From NCBI GenBank assembly GCA_008729055.1, contig SDUX01000002.1, forward strand, positions 4,491,874 through 4,555,873: a stretch of DNA of 64,000 nt, read 5' to 3'. Positions 42,259 through 53,900 of the stretch are shown in pieces. The stretch comes from Pyropia haitanensis. Taxonomy: Eukaryota; Rhodophyta; Bangiophyceae; Bangiales; Bangiaceae. Below the pieces are notes generated by a model that searched no databases, was not told the origin of the DNA, and worked only from the letters and a program-made list of their open reading frames with translations. The position numbers were made by a program, and so were the translations under genes. The stretch's first letter is position 1; each line of letters starts with the position of its first letter.

Positions 42259-44360
42259 TCACTGCCGGCGGTCGTCTGGGATGCCGTCATCCAGGTGCCC
42301 CGCCATCTTCTGCACCGTCCGCATGTTGCACTTGACCGCCTCGGCCACGCGGCGGCCATACTCCTCGTTGGCCTTGTAAAAGTGCGAGCACATGGTGTCG
42401 CGCACCAGCTGCGAACGCACCTGGCCGAGGTCGCCCGCCAGATTGCTCACCAGGTTGTCCTTGTCCCGCGTGCTGTACGACTCGTACAGCTCCCCCGCCT
42501 GCTTAAAGTCTGCGGGGAAGGGGATGGGCGCCTGGGTGACTACGTCGCACACCTTGGACTCGGAGAAGCGCGCCTCGTCGACGGTGGCAAAGACCGGGTG
42601 GGTCAGGCTCAGGCCATAGTTGAGGGTGCCCTTCATCGCCCCATTGTTGCCCGCCCCGTCCTGCGTGTACGTGCGCACCGGCGACACCGGGCGGTTGATC
42701 GGCAGGTCGGCGTAGTTGGTGCCCAGACGGTAGCGCTGCGTGTCTGGGTACGACACCAGGCGGCCCTGCAGAAGCTTGTCTTCCGAAGGCTCGATGGCGC
42801 CGGGGAGGAACGTGCCAGGCGACATGGCCACGCTCTCCGTCGCTTGAAAGAAGTTGTCGGGCACCCGGTCGAGGGTCATCTTGCCAATGGCCTTGAAGGG
42901 CGCGACCGACTCGGGCCACCGCTTGGTGGCGTCCAGCGGGTCAAAGTCCAGCTTGTCCATCCGGTCCAACGGCATCACCTGCATCCGCAGCTCCCACGAC
43001 GGGAACTTGCCGTCGTTGATCGAGTCGTACAGGTCGCGGGTGGCGTGGTTAAAGTCCCGCCCCTGCGTTTCCATCGCCTCAGCAGCGGTAAAGTTCTTGA
43101 TGCCCTGCATGGAGGTCCACTCAAACTTGACATACGTGACCTTGCGCTCCGCATTGACGAGCTTGTACGCGTGCACACTGTGCCCGTTCGTCTCCCGAAG
43201 CGTCGCTGGTGTGCCCAAGTCGCTGTACAGCGTCGTCAGCATATTGGTCGCAGCGCCCCCGAGACCGCCAAAGAAGTCAAAGTACCTGTTGGGGTCCTGG
43301 ATGTTGGTGACCGGATCTGCGTTGGCGGTGGCACACACGGAGAATAACGTAGCAAAAGAGTCCAGGAGTGGAGCAGCAAAACGGTATACGAACAGGCAAA
43401 CAGCAAGCATCGACGGTCAGACCATCGGTCCGGGCCAGCGCACTGTCGTCACCCACCCGCCGGCCATGTCCAGCACTAAACGCACAGCAATCCCCTACCG
43501 GCTGCACCCGCCAGCCTGCTGGCAACTCCTTCTCGCCACCCGACACCCCCCCCCCCACCCCCGCGCCGCACTGTAAACGTACCCGGCTTGAGCGAATGCA
43601 CCATGTCCGGAAAAGAAATCTGATCGCGGATGAAGAACACGTCAAGGTTGTTGCCGACCAGGTCCCAGATGCCGCCGCCATACTTCTCATCAATCTTGAA
43701 CTTGACCGCAAAGCCGCGCGGGTCCCGCAGCGTCTCGGGGGAACCCTTGGAGTGGATGACCGTGGAGAAGCGCACAAACACTTCCGTCTTGCGGCCGGCG
43801 CCGCCCAAGAAGCCCGCCCGCGTCAGATACGACAGGTCCCCGTACGACTCGAAAAAGCCATGGGCGCCCGTCCCCCGCGCGTGAACGACGCGCTCGGGGA
43901 TGCGCTCGCCTGTCAAGGGGCAAGACAATAGTGGGACAGCAACAATCGCAGCAGAGGGTACGGTGAAACACACGCGTGAGGTTAGAACCGCGCACACCAC
44001 CGCACATCAGTGGCGAGTCTTATTCGCCACGTTCCAGGGATGTGCGCGCACGTACTCACCCCGCACGCACCCGCAGAGGCACACGACGCTCCCCACCCGC
44101 CACACCCAAAACGCACGGTTGAAGCGGGCAAGTTTCTCAAACGCTCGTGTGTCTTGCACCAGCTGCGGCCCCCGCGGGCCTACCGACAGGGTGTTGACAT
44201 TGTCGCCGACGGGGGTGCCAAAGTCGCTTGTGTGGGGCTTGGACGCGTCGCCCGTGGCGGGGCGGTCGCGGTCACCCGCCGCCTCTGCCACACCGGCAAT
44301 GAGAGCGACCGCCGCCACAGACGCCGCGGCGGCCGCGACCAGCACCCGACGGACAGCCAT
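42259..44360 (-). CDS. CAT: heme catalase with N-terminal signal-like peptide, three exons
   Basis: Exons 44360-44117, 43909-43583 and 43316-42259 join in frame into 542 residues. Catalase converts H2O2 to water and O2. Exon 1 encodes a basic-hydrophobic leader, [20 protein letters not shown], then [19 protein letters not shown], the standard N-terminal arm. Exon 2 has [19 protein letters not shown] (distal His), [20 protein letters not shown] and [15 protein letters not shown] (distal Asn). Exon 3 has [12 protein letters not shown] (proximal heme Tyr; RxxxY) and ends [10 protein letters not shown]. The splice junctions give the exact family sequence [11 protein letters not shown] and HSLKP-DPVTNIQ. 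The size fits a small-subunit catalase. There is no C-terminal SKL-type peroxisomal signal, so the leader suggests entry to the secretory route or an organelle. No frame breaks. Confidence 0.95.
43317..43582 (-). other. catalase intron 2
   Basis: 266 nt. Donor GTACGT after the first base of the Asp codon in KPDPV, acceptor CGCAG (phase 1). Confidence 0.88.
43910..44116 (-). other. catalase intron 1
   Basis: 207 nt. Donor GTGCGT after the first base of an Arg codon, acceptor TGACAG (phase 1). Joining gives [12 protein letters not shown], the family consensus. Confidence 0.88.
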
Positions 44361-46962
44361 GACGCTTGGGATGGAGGCAAGGGGAGCGGACGTCCGTACT
44401 CTGACCAGGACGGGCCAACTCGGAACGCTGGCGGACGGGGGTGGACGCGTTCACGTCTCAAAGGGGGGAAGAAGGGGGGAGAGGATGTCCACAGCTGGCG
44501 CTACGCTGCTGGCTGCAACGTCCCCAACACCGCGGCCCACTGGCAGACTTCGGTCTTGTAGCAAACGGCCGTTGGCGCGCCCACGGCCCGCTAGCAACCC
44601 CGCGGCGGAGCGGGAAAGGCGGCGACGACGCAGGAGCTGCTGGCGTGGAAACCGTCGGCCGCGCACACGGCGCCCCACAGGTCACGCAAACGTTACATTG
44701 GGCCAGGCGGCCCAAACGCGACGAGGATGCAAACAGTTGTATGCCCCTTCAGCGGGGACACCGGTGCGACGCGGCTGGCTGCCGCGCCAACGACTCACGG
44801 TCAACAGCTTGGGCCAGCGCGGGGCCAGGTTGGCATCCCCTCCACCTGCCGCGAATGAGCGCGGTCCCTGGGTCGCCCAGCGCCCACCCCCCCCCCCCTC
44901 CCCCCCTCCCCGCAACGCGCCCGCCGCCGCCCCCGCACTCACCAGGTGCCACCGCACGTGCAGGTTCAGTCGCTTGGCGGCGGGCTGCTGTTTCACGAGC
45001 CACCGTAGCAGCCGCGGCGCCCGGCGGGCCATCGAGGCCCCCCCCGGTGTCGGCGCGGCAGTGTCGGCAGCGCGGATGGGCCCGCCCCGAGGGCGCCGCC
45101 GCCGCGCCGCCACCGCTCCGTCGCCCAGATGGGCCGCGCCCATACTCGGCCGCGGCCGAGCCCGCGCCGCGCCTCGAACACGCGGCTGCCGCGACGGCCG
45201 ACCACGACGCCCAGAGAGGACAACGCGAGACCAGCGTGGCGGGGCGGCCAGTCCACCCCCGCCCGCGTCAAGCCACCGCGGGCCAGACGCACAGGCCCTG
45301 ACGCGCCTCACTGCAGGGCGGCGGCGGGGCGCGAATCACATTTCAGTGGCGCGCGTTCAGTGGGCGGAAATCTCGTGCCAAAGAGATACGCGTAGGAGCG
45401 CGCAGATTCGGGGTAAGTCCCGAGGTCGGGCAGGACGGGCGCGCGGCTGACGGGCGCCGCCCGCCAGAGCGGTTGCGCGTGGGCAGGCCGGCCACACGTC
45501 CCGGGGGTCCAGAACGCGTCGCCGAGAAACCCGTGCGCGAAGCCGTAGCGCCGAGAAAAAAAAAAACACTGGGCGGGCGAGAAAAGGCCACCCGACAGGC
45601 AGCGTGGTTGGAGAAACCCTCATGCTGACACGTCCCTGCGTCGCGAGGACCCAGGCAACCGCCGAGCCCGGGACGTGACGCGTGTCCCGCCAAAAAGCCC
45701 ATGCGCGGGCGTCCCACGCGTGCACGAGCCCCTCGGGTGCTCAACACCATCGTTGACCACCACAATGTCATGACACATATGGGGGGCATGGACACACGCT
45801 GCTGTGACGCAATTACGACTTGATGCGGCTCGGGCCACCAGAGCAGCCGCGTCCAGTCGGTAAAACGCCTGCCTATATCGGCTTGTTTCTGATTTCAACT
45901 GGGCCTCTGCGTGCCCCAGCGAACTTCGTCCGTCGCGCGCCTGAGATCACAATCAGTGGGATTGGCAGAGGACGGTCCGCGGTGGGCTGACCGCGCTGTC
46001 CTTTGACTCCGCAGACAGGGAGAGGCGGCAGGGTCCACCCGCGACGCTGCCAACGCCATGGCCAGGAAGGCGGTGCGGTCATCCAACCGCATCGCGCTGT
46101 GTCGTTGGCGGTTGGCCACGTTGGCGGCCGCCGCGAGAGGGTGGTGGAGGGCGGGGGCCGGTGGCAAGCAGCAGTCGCGAACGATGCCGTCAGTAGAGGC
46201 AGCCTGAAGTACTTCTCGTTGCCTGCTGGCCGCGCCTGCCGCGGGTGCATGGAGCGGCCGCTTCTCCTTCCCCCCCTCCAAACGGCAGCCAGCACCCCCC
46301 TGTACGCCTTCCCGCCTGCTCCCATAGAGGACCGCAGCTGTCGCCTCCCAACTCTGCTACGTAAGCGTCCACGTTTGACCCCCCCGCGCACATCCCCCCT
46401 ACCTCTTTGTCAGAGGCCACACGCGTTCCCATAGCCGCCGCCTCCACAAGTCGGCCCAACAACACCGCCACCACCACCACCACCACCACCGACCGGAATG
46501 AGCGGACGCCGTTGCCGCCATCGCCGCCGCCGCTGCGGCGCACCGGGTCGGAAGTGGGGAACCAAGCCCCCATCAGCGCTCTGTTCACGATGATGATGAC
46601 CAACGCGGAGCTGGCGGTGACGGAGGCACTGACCGCCACCACACACAACCAAGAGTTGGGGTCCACGACACTACCGTCGCGGCCCAGCTGCCACAGACAG
46701 GCAGTCCTGCCCCCATAGCAGGCTCAAGAGGACACATCGCACGGTCCAACAGGGGTGAACCAATCTGAATGGCAGCTCATCAGCACCACACGCAAGCAAA
46801 CGCAGACAAGTCCCACGGTACGTATGCGATGGTCCCCATGACAAACACACACGACATGCCCGGATGATTTATACACGCGGGGAAAAATATTATCGGCCAG
46901 CCGCACCAAGATAGAAATGCACGCCAGATGAAACAAAAGAGGAGACAGGGTGTGGCAAATGC
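44361..46962. other. 2.6-kb intergenic region, no gene supported
   Basis: It covers the 5' flank of catalase and the 3' flank of the CURT1-like gene. Composition is moderate, with an A-run at 45555-45566 and a CCA/CCG triplet stretch near 46465-46490. A minus-strand frame at 46190-46666 has two hydrophobic stretches, but one is made by the triplet repeat and there is no ATG at its start. No tRNA-like fold was seen. Confidence 0.4.
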
Positions 46963-47910
46963 TCAGCGAGTCTTGCCAATCAGGTCATCAATGAGCACCT
47001 TGAGCTCCTCGCGCGTCTCCTCTTGCAACAGATAGCGGTAGACGAACCAGCCCGTGTACGTAAGACCAACCTGCGGGTATACAACAGGTAGCCAGGGGCA
47101 CGTCGGATGACGATCAACATCGAGAACACAAACGCGCGGTCGTTCACACCACCATAAAAGGTACAATCAGTCAAAACAGCCATCAAACGGAGCAGTAGCA
47201 GAAATAGACTCCATACAGAGACGTCCGCGTCAGATAGCTATTCCACACCCAGCACTCAAAGTCCGCATGCGACTCTCAAACACGCCATTGCACAGATTCA
47301 ACACCTCCACGTCCGGCACGACAAAATGTTTCGTATGCCCTGTCTCACACTCCTCACACTGCTCAACAAGCACGCCAACGTGCCGCGCCCGGTCACCACA
47401 CTTGCAAGGACACTCCCACAACACAACACCCCGACGGCACGACACAAAACCTCCCTCCCAACGTACCAGCTGCAGCGCACTCGGGATAATCGGCAGCCGA
47501 TCGAGCGCGCCCACCACCGCACTGGCAATCACAAACACAACAAAGCCGCCGGTGGCGTAGCCCGCCACGGACGCGTAATAGCCCGGCCGCTGCTGCACGT
47601 CCGCCACCAGCTGACGTGCGCGGGCGGCAACGGCTTCCCCGTCAAAGTCGGACACCTCGGCGAGAGCACCCCCCTTGGCCTCCACCCCCGCCTCGGCCTT
47701 TGGCTGGGGCGAGCCAGTCTGCGACACCACCACTGGCCTCACCGGCGGCACCGCCACGCCCGGGGAGCCATCCTCCGTCGCGGCCGCACGGAGTGTCGAC
47801 CGCCGCAGGCGGCAGATGGCCCCGGCGGGGCGGGCCGAGCCAAAGGCCGCGGCGCGGGAGGGTGCCCTCACGCCGCCCACCGACGCGGGCGCCGCAAACA
47901 ACAGGGCCAT
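46963..47910 (-). CDS. CURT1: CURT1/CAAD-domain thylakoid membrane protein, two exons
   Basis: Exons 47910-47467 and 47070-46963 join in frame (L then VGLTYTGW) to 183 residues. The N-terminus MALLFAAPASVGGVRAPSRA with RLRRSTLRAAA is a plastid transit peptide. An acidic-to-amphipathic region, EVSDFDGEAVAARARQLVAD, precedes the CAAD domain. That domain has transmembrane helix 1, YATGGFVVFVIASAVVGALD, then RLPIIPSALQLVG, helix 2, LTYTGWFVYRYLL, and the C-terminal amphipathic helix EETREELKVLIDDLIG. CURT1 oligomers bend thylakoid membranes, and related CAAD domains also occur on cyanobacterial and plastid aminoacyl-tRNA synthetases. Here the domain stands alone, so the CURT1 role is favoured. 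The start at 47910 is the Met that leaves a normal transit peptide. An upstream in-frame GTG/Met-free extension is Pro-rich and unlikely. No frame breaks. Confidence 0.88.
47071..47466 (-). other. intron of the CURT1-like gene
   Basis: 396 nt, phase 0. Donor GTACGT, acceptor CCGCAG. It splits the CAAD domain between its two membrane helices. Confidence 0.88.
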
Positions 47911-49897
47911 GACGGTGGAGAGTGGAAGGGTGGAAGGGTAAGGGAGGAGGGGGGAGGAAGGGTGTGGTGGTGGGGGTTGTGGGGATGCGCGTGGACGGGG
48001 CAGCGCCAACGCAGGTGGGGCTGAGGTCGGGGAGTCGATGGACAAGGCGGGCGGTCTGACGGCCAGGCGTCAGGCTGTCTGAGCGAGTGGCGGGTGATCC
48101 AGCAACGGCTGCGCGACGGTGGCAAAGAGCGCGCGTGCCGCTGGGGTGCCGTGGCGGCGTCGGGGTGGCGGTCCTGGCCCGCGGCGCGCCCCCGAGGGGG
48201 GCCGCGGCGCGGGCTGGCCGCTGGACGCGGGCGCCCGGTGCCACGGCATGCAGATCTCACCCGCCCTCGCACGTAGCGGGGGTTCTGGCGGCGGTCCGCC
48301 ACCAGGCCATCGCCTCGAGTGGCTTGTCCAGTGGGGGGGCTCCGCGATTCATCTGAGAGGGCCGTTGGCCTGGAAGGTGATTGGCTACTCGCGGGGGTGC
48401 CGCACCTGCTGCCTGCAGATCACGCTGCTCGACGCTCGTCCTCCTTTGGGGTGCATCCTCAATTGCAGCCGCTCTAGGCGGCCAGCCCACCGGGCTGTAC
48501 TTGCACACCAGATCAGTGAGAAGTAAAAATCCATGCAGATCTTTGCAAGAGGGTTCTGTCACGTGGAAAAAAAAAAAATCTTTCTGAGGCAGGTGAGACA
48601 AGGTGACTACGCGGATGCATCCAATCGTCGGCATTGGAACGAGGCTATCGCTGGTGCGACAGCTTGCTGGTGAGGTACGCACGTACGTGGTCGTGGCACC
48701 CTCCTTCCGCAGGCAGCTCGTCACACGCAGCTGTCGCACAATCCGTATGTGGAGTTTGCTGACAGGCCCAGAGTGTGGCGGTTGCTGCAAAGGGAGGTCC
48801 CCGCTTCGCTTCGGCCGTCGCCCACTCGCTGCCGGTGCAACATGTGTCGAAAGGATCCAACCACCGTTCATTTATAGCATGCCTTCCGACAGGGTGCGCT
48901 TCCTTCGCCTGGCTTGGACACCGGTGCTAGCGCACTGCGGAGTAGGCGCACGATTTGCGGGCGGAGGAGTAGAGTGCTGGGACTCGGGCTGGACGAGTCT
49001 GTCGCTTTGTCTAGGCGATTTTTCCTGCTGACCCTTGGGTCTCCTGGAACATCCCGACAGAGCCTCAAGTCCAGCCACATCCCATCGCCAGCCGTTCCGC
49101 CACAGATGCGGCGGTAGCGATGGGCGTTGTCAAACAGGAGCCCACCCGCACGACGATGGGGCGTTGGTGGCTGCGCTGCGGGGGATGTGGTGGGTCGCCA
49201 GACTGGTGAGGGGGGCCCGCATGCCAGCGCTTGTCCCCACCAGCTTCGACCGCCGGCGGAGCGGCAGTGGCAGGGGTCAGGACGGACGTAGGCAGGCGCC
49301 GCGACAGCGGCCCCACGCCGCTGCCCGATGCGGACCCGCAGTCTCGTTCTCTGCCGGACGGTAGCTCGTACGACCGTACAATATCTGCTCTGCCACTTTT
49401 CGACCAATTATGTGCCTCGGTTGCTAGTGCAGTGTCGAGCGGCGCAGATTCGTGTTCTCAGCCAATCACAGTCTCGGCTGCTCCATCGGAGCCCACGACC
49501 CCAAGACATGAGCGTCTGCTACGAGGTCGGGATGGGGGTCCGCGAATACTTGCAGTCCACCCCTTCGGTAGCAAGTCAAGACGGACCGGAAATGTGGTGG
49601 CTGCTCGTAGGGCGGACCTTCAGCCCCGCTCCTCACGACACCGTTGCCAGTCGCCGCGCACCCCCCCGTCGCCATCGAACGCGACAGCGAATCGCGCGAC
49701 TGAGAGTAGGGAGAGAGACCAAACACATTCTAACCGGGACGACACCACACAAGCATAAAAGAACAGAGAACGACAACGAGAACCACCACCACCAAAGCAA
49801 AGGACAGATAAGCACCGCACCCACCACGCGCACCGACCATACGCACCTGCCTTACGCACCCAACAAAAACAGAGACGTAAAACAGAGTCCCTCGGCT
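47911..49897. other. 2-kb intergenic region between CURT1-like and BIG genes
   Basis: It contains the CURT1-like promoter (first few hundred bp) and the 3' flank of BIG. An A-run lies at 48568-48579. Open frames are short, start at non-ATG codons and show no motif. No RNA gene was recognised. Confidence 0.45.
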
Positions 49898-50867
49898 CTA
49901 GGGATCCAGCCCTTGACACACGCCCCGCCGCCATGCCGCCTCGACCGCCTCGTCTCGGCAGTAGCCAACCGCCCCGTTGGCGGCGAGCGCCGTCGCCAGC
50001 CCGGCCGCGGCAACCCCCCCCGGCGCCACCACCGTCGTCTCCCAGTACTCGGACAGGTCGTCGGCGAGGGCGCCCGGCGTCGCCTCGTCGGCGCCCACCG
50101 CTGCCATCCACCGCCGCCGCCACGCCTCGGCATCGTCGGCAGGGGCGGCGGTGGGGGCGGCGGCGGCCGCCGCCGCCGGCCTGCCACCCCCAACCGCCTC
50201 TGCTGACGGGTCAAAGCGGGGCGCCTTGAGCCACCGCTGGAGCCGGTCGACAACGGCGAGCAGCGACCGCGCGCGCGGGCGGCTCAGCCGCTCCCCGCCG
50301 CTGCCGCTGTGGTCGGGGGCGGCCAGCTCCCGGCCCGCCGCGTCGGCAAACGGGCGGGCGGAGGCGACCCAGGCGTCGGGAGAGTGCAGCAGCAGCGACA
50401 GAGCCAGGTAATACGCCAGACCCTCCCCTGCCACGGGGGCGGTGCCGGCAACGGGGGCAGGCGGGCCGGTGCCGCCGCCGCCCGTGGGTGCCCCGCCGGC
50501 GCCGCCGGCGCCGCCGTCCGCCCCACCAGGTGGCGCCAAGTAGGCGGCGAGCGCCCGGGCGTGCGATCGCCCCCCCCCCGACCGGTCCATGACGTGCGAC
50601 GCCAGCTGCATCAGCGGCAGCAGCAGTGCCGCGTTGCTGTGCGCCCCCCCCCCCCGAGCGTCGGCGGAAAAGACGCCTACTTCGGCGCCGCCAAACCGAA
50701 CCAGCGCGGCGGACAGCTCGTGCAGGGCGAGCTTCACCTGCGGCAGACCCGACCGCGCCAGCGCGGGTAGCCGCCCAAAATAAAAGTCCACGCACGTTGC
50801 GTAGCTGGCCGCCGCTGCCGCCCGAACGGCGGGGGTGGGGGCGGCCGCCGCACCCGAGCCCCCCCCC

Positions 50868-50902
<35 letters not shown>

Positions 50903-53900
50903 CCCAGCGTCGGTAGCAGCCGCCGCGGCGGGCGGCCGAAGCGGGATGAGGTTGTTGCACCGCGTTTGCGAGTTGCGCAGCGCCGCGTCCTCCCACTCGT
51001 CGCGGGACGCTCGGTTGCTCCGTGCCGCGCGTGCCGCCTCCCGGTGGCACGCCGGGTGCACCGCGTTCCAGTGCGTCACGCTCGTAAATGCAAAGACCGC
51101 CACCGGGGCCGCCGCCGGCGTGGCGGGCGTCGCCGCCATGGACGCTGCGGACGCGGCCATGGACGATGAAGAGGAGGGCGGCGCGTCTGAGGCGGCTGCA
51201 GCGACAGGACCCCGCCCGCCGACGAGCTCGCCCGCAAGCGGGTGCAGCGGCGGGGAGGTCGCCACGCTGCCCGACCGCACCGATGACGTGCCGTACGACT
51301 CCGGGGCGGTGTCGGCCGTCGACTCGGAGCCATCATCACTCGTGACCGTCGCGACCGACGTGGAGTCTGGCCCCCCAGGCTGCCGCCCCGACGCCTGAGA
51401 TGGGGGTGGCGACGGGTCGGCCGCGCCGCTGGCGGCCGTGGCGGTGACCTGCGGTGGCAGCGGATCCGCGGGCGGCGCAGGCGGCAGCACCAGCGCCACC
51501 CGCTTGGTGTACGCATACACTGCGAGCGCCTCCTCCGGCCGCGACCGGAAGCCGTCGCCACACACCACACACGACGGGCCCACTTCGTCTTCAACCGCGT
51601 CGGCGAGGGCGTCCATGGACATGGACGCGGCCGCCGCGCGGGACGAAGGTGGCGCATGCCGCGACAGTTGAGATGGCGGCACCATCGGGATCGCCGCGGG
51701 CGAGGCGGCCGCGCCGCCGCCCGGAGGTCGGGGGTGGAGGCCACCCGACGGAGGCGTGCCGCCCAGGGAGGCGGCGGTCAGGCGGGAGCTGTTAGGCCCG
51801 CTCGCCATGATGCCCGCGTCGCGCAGCACGGCGGCACGGGCGGCCATCGCCGCCGCCCGCCGCGCTGCGCGTGCCTCGTCACGGACCGCCTTGACCTGCG
51901 CGGCCAGCACCGGCGCGCCCGCCAGCGACTCGAGCACATCCTCTGCGCGCGAGCCAATCGCGCTGCTCGACGCGGTGCGCTCGAGCGCCACGAGCGTGGG
52001 CAGCAGCGCCTCAATGGCGGGTCCGCACGAGTCGCCCGCGCCCGCGAGGAGCTCCAGCGCCAGCGGCGGGCCGGGTAGGCACAGCGACGCTTCCCACGCC
52101 GCCTCGTGGTCGGCCTTTGGAAACGGAAAGGCTGCGGCGAGGAAGGCCACGCCGCGAGCGGCCACGCCGTCCGGGCCCGCCGCGACGGCCCGCCGCAGCG
52201 CGCGGCCGCGGCTGTCAGCTGGGGCTGACCGGAGGAGGGCCGCCAGCTGCGACGCGGCCGCCGCGGCGCGGGCGCTGCTGTTGAGCTCATCCCACGCCAG
52301 GTGCGTGCGGAAGTGCGCGACGACCGCGTCCACTGCCAATGGCAGGCCCCGCATCAGGTGGGGCAGCACGTGCAGCAGGGTGCCACTCGCGCGCGCAGAC
52401 GACACGGGGAGCCACGCGAGGAAGCGCTCGAGGCGAGCCACCACCTCCCGCTCGTCCAGGACGGAGCTGCTTTCCAACTGCCGCCGCCGCCGCCGGCCGA
52501 GGTCCTCTGAGGAGCCACTACCACCGGCATCAGCCGCGCCACCACTGTCGCCCCCAAGGGAGCCGCTGCTGGAGTGGCGGTCGAGGGACGACGAGCCGAC
52601 CACGCCATCTTGTCCAGACGGTACCGCCGTGTCCAGCGCGTCCTCGTCCACGTCTATCGCCAGGATTTTCTCCGCGGCCAGCAGCAGCGCTTCGGCAGCG
52701 GCCTCGCCCGGCTCCGACGCCAGCGCGGCCGCGGCACAGTCGAGGAGCATCCCCACCGCCCCCGCCGTGGCCGCAAGCGTTGCACACGCGGCGCCCACCT
52801 CGCAACACGCGCGGAGCATGCGCAACGCCGGCTCCCGCACCGCCCGCTCTGCATCGTCATCCCAGCTGGTGACACCGCGAAGGACAGCCAGCAGCGTGGC
52901 GACCCCCCCCGCCCGCGCAAACGCCTCCACAGCCTCCACCTCCACACCCCCCCCTTCCTCTTCGGGGTTCTGGAGAGACTCGATGATGGGCTCCGTGGCC
53001 TCACCGTCCAAGCCCGTCAGGCGGAAGACCACCATCATGGGATGCTCCGAATCAGACGGGGACGGGCCCCGGCCTGGCAGCGGACGGTCACCGCGCCGCG
53101 GCCGGCGGCCAGCCGCGGCTGGCCCACCGGCAGAGGCACCAGGCGACGCAAGCAGCCGGCCGAGCGCGCCGCCACCACCGCCGCCACCAAGCACAGGGGA
53201 CGCACCAGCGCTGGCTGGCCCCGCCTGTCGGCCACGCCCCGACCGACGCCCCCGCACTGGAGGCGGAAACGCCGCATGGCGCCCTCGCCCCCCGCCACCC
53301 CCGCCCCCACCACCAGCGGCTGATAGCGCGGGTGCCATTACCGCTGGCAGCCACACGTTGCGGTACACGGCGGCGATGGGAAGGTCTAGCTTGATGAGGT
53401 TACCCGCCACCAGAAGCTCCATCCCAAAGTCATCGTCCAGAAGGCCCGCCAGGTCCAGGTCCCGGCAGATCCTGTTCTTCACGTCCCGCATCAGCTCACC
53501 CACCTCGGCTGAATCGTACGGGCTGCGCGACATGCTGCCACGAATGAACTCCTCCTGGGATGGCGCCTTCGTAAGCAACAGAGGCACGGAGGAGCGCACC
53601 TCCTCGGGCCACAGCAGACCACATAACTGCTCAACGAGGACCGCCACGCTCTGGCCCCGTGCGACCGCCAACTCCACCACACAAGCCACAAGCACAGGTT
53701 CCCCATCCCGGCGGAAGAGGAGCGACCGCGACGATAACAGCTCGGACAAAACCGCGGCGCACTCATCGGTGAGGCGCGTCCGGCGGGCCACGAGGCAGCG
53801 CACCGCGAGGTAAGCGCGGAGGGTGGCGCCGACCAACACACCGCCCAACAGGCTGGACGCGACACTCCCATCGTCACTGGCATCCATCTCATCTTCCTCC

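Noticed and set aside
46190..46666. Small two-helix membrane protein on the minus strand
   Set aside because: The frame starts with GTG, not ATG, and one hydrophobic stretch (poly-Val) is produced by a CCA/CAC triplet repeat. There is no family resemblance.
49328..50206. Plus-strand frames antisense to the 3' end of BIG
   Set aside because: They overlap the conserved E3 module on the opposite strand and have no motif of their own.
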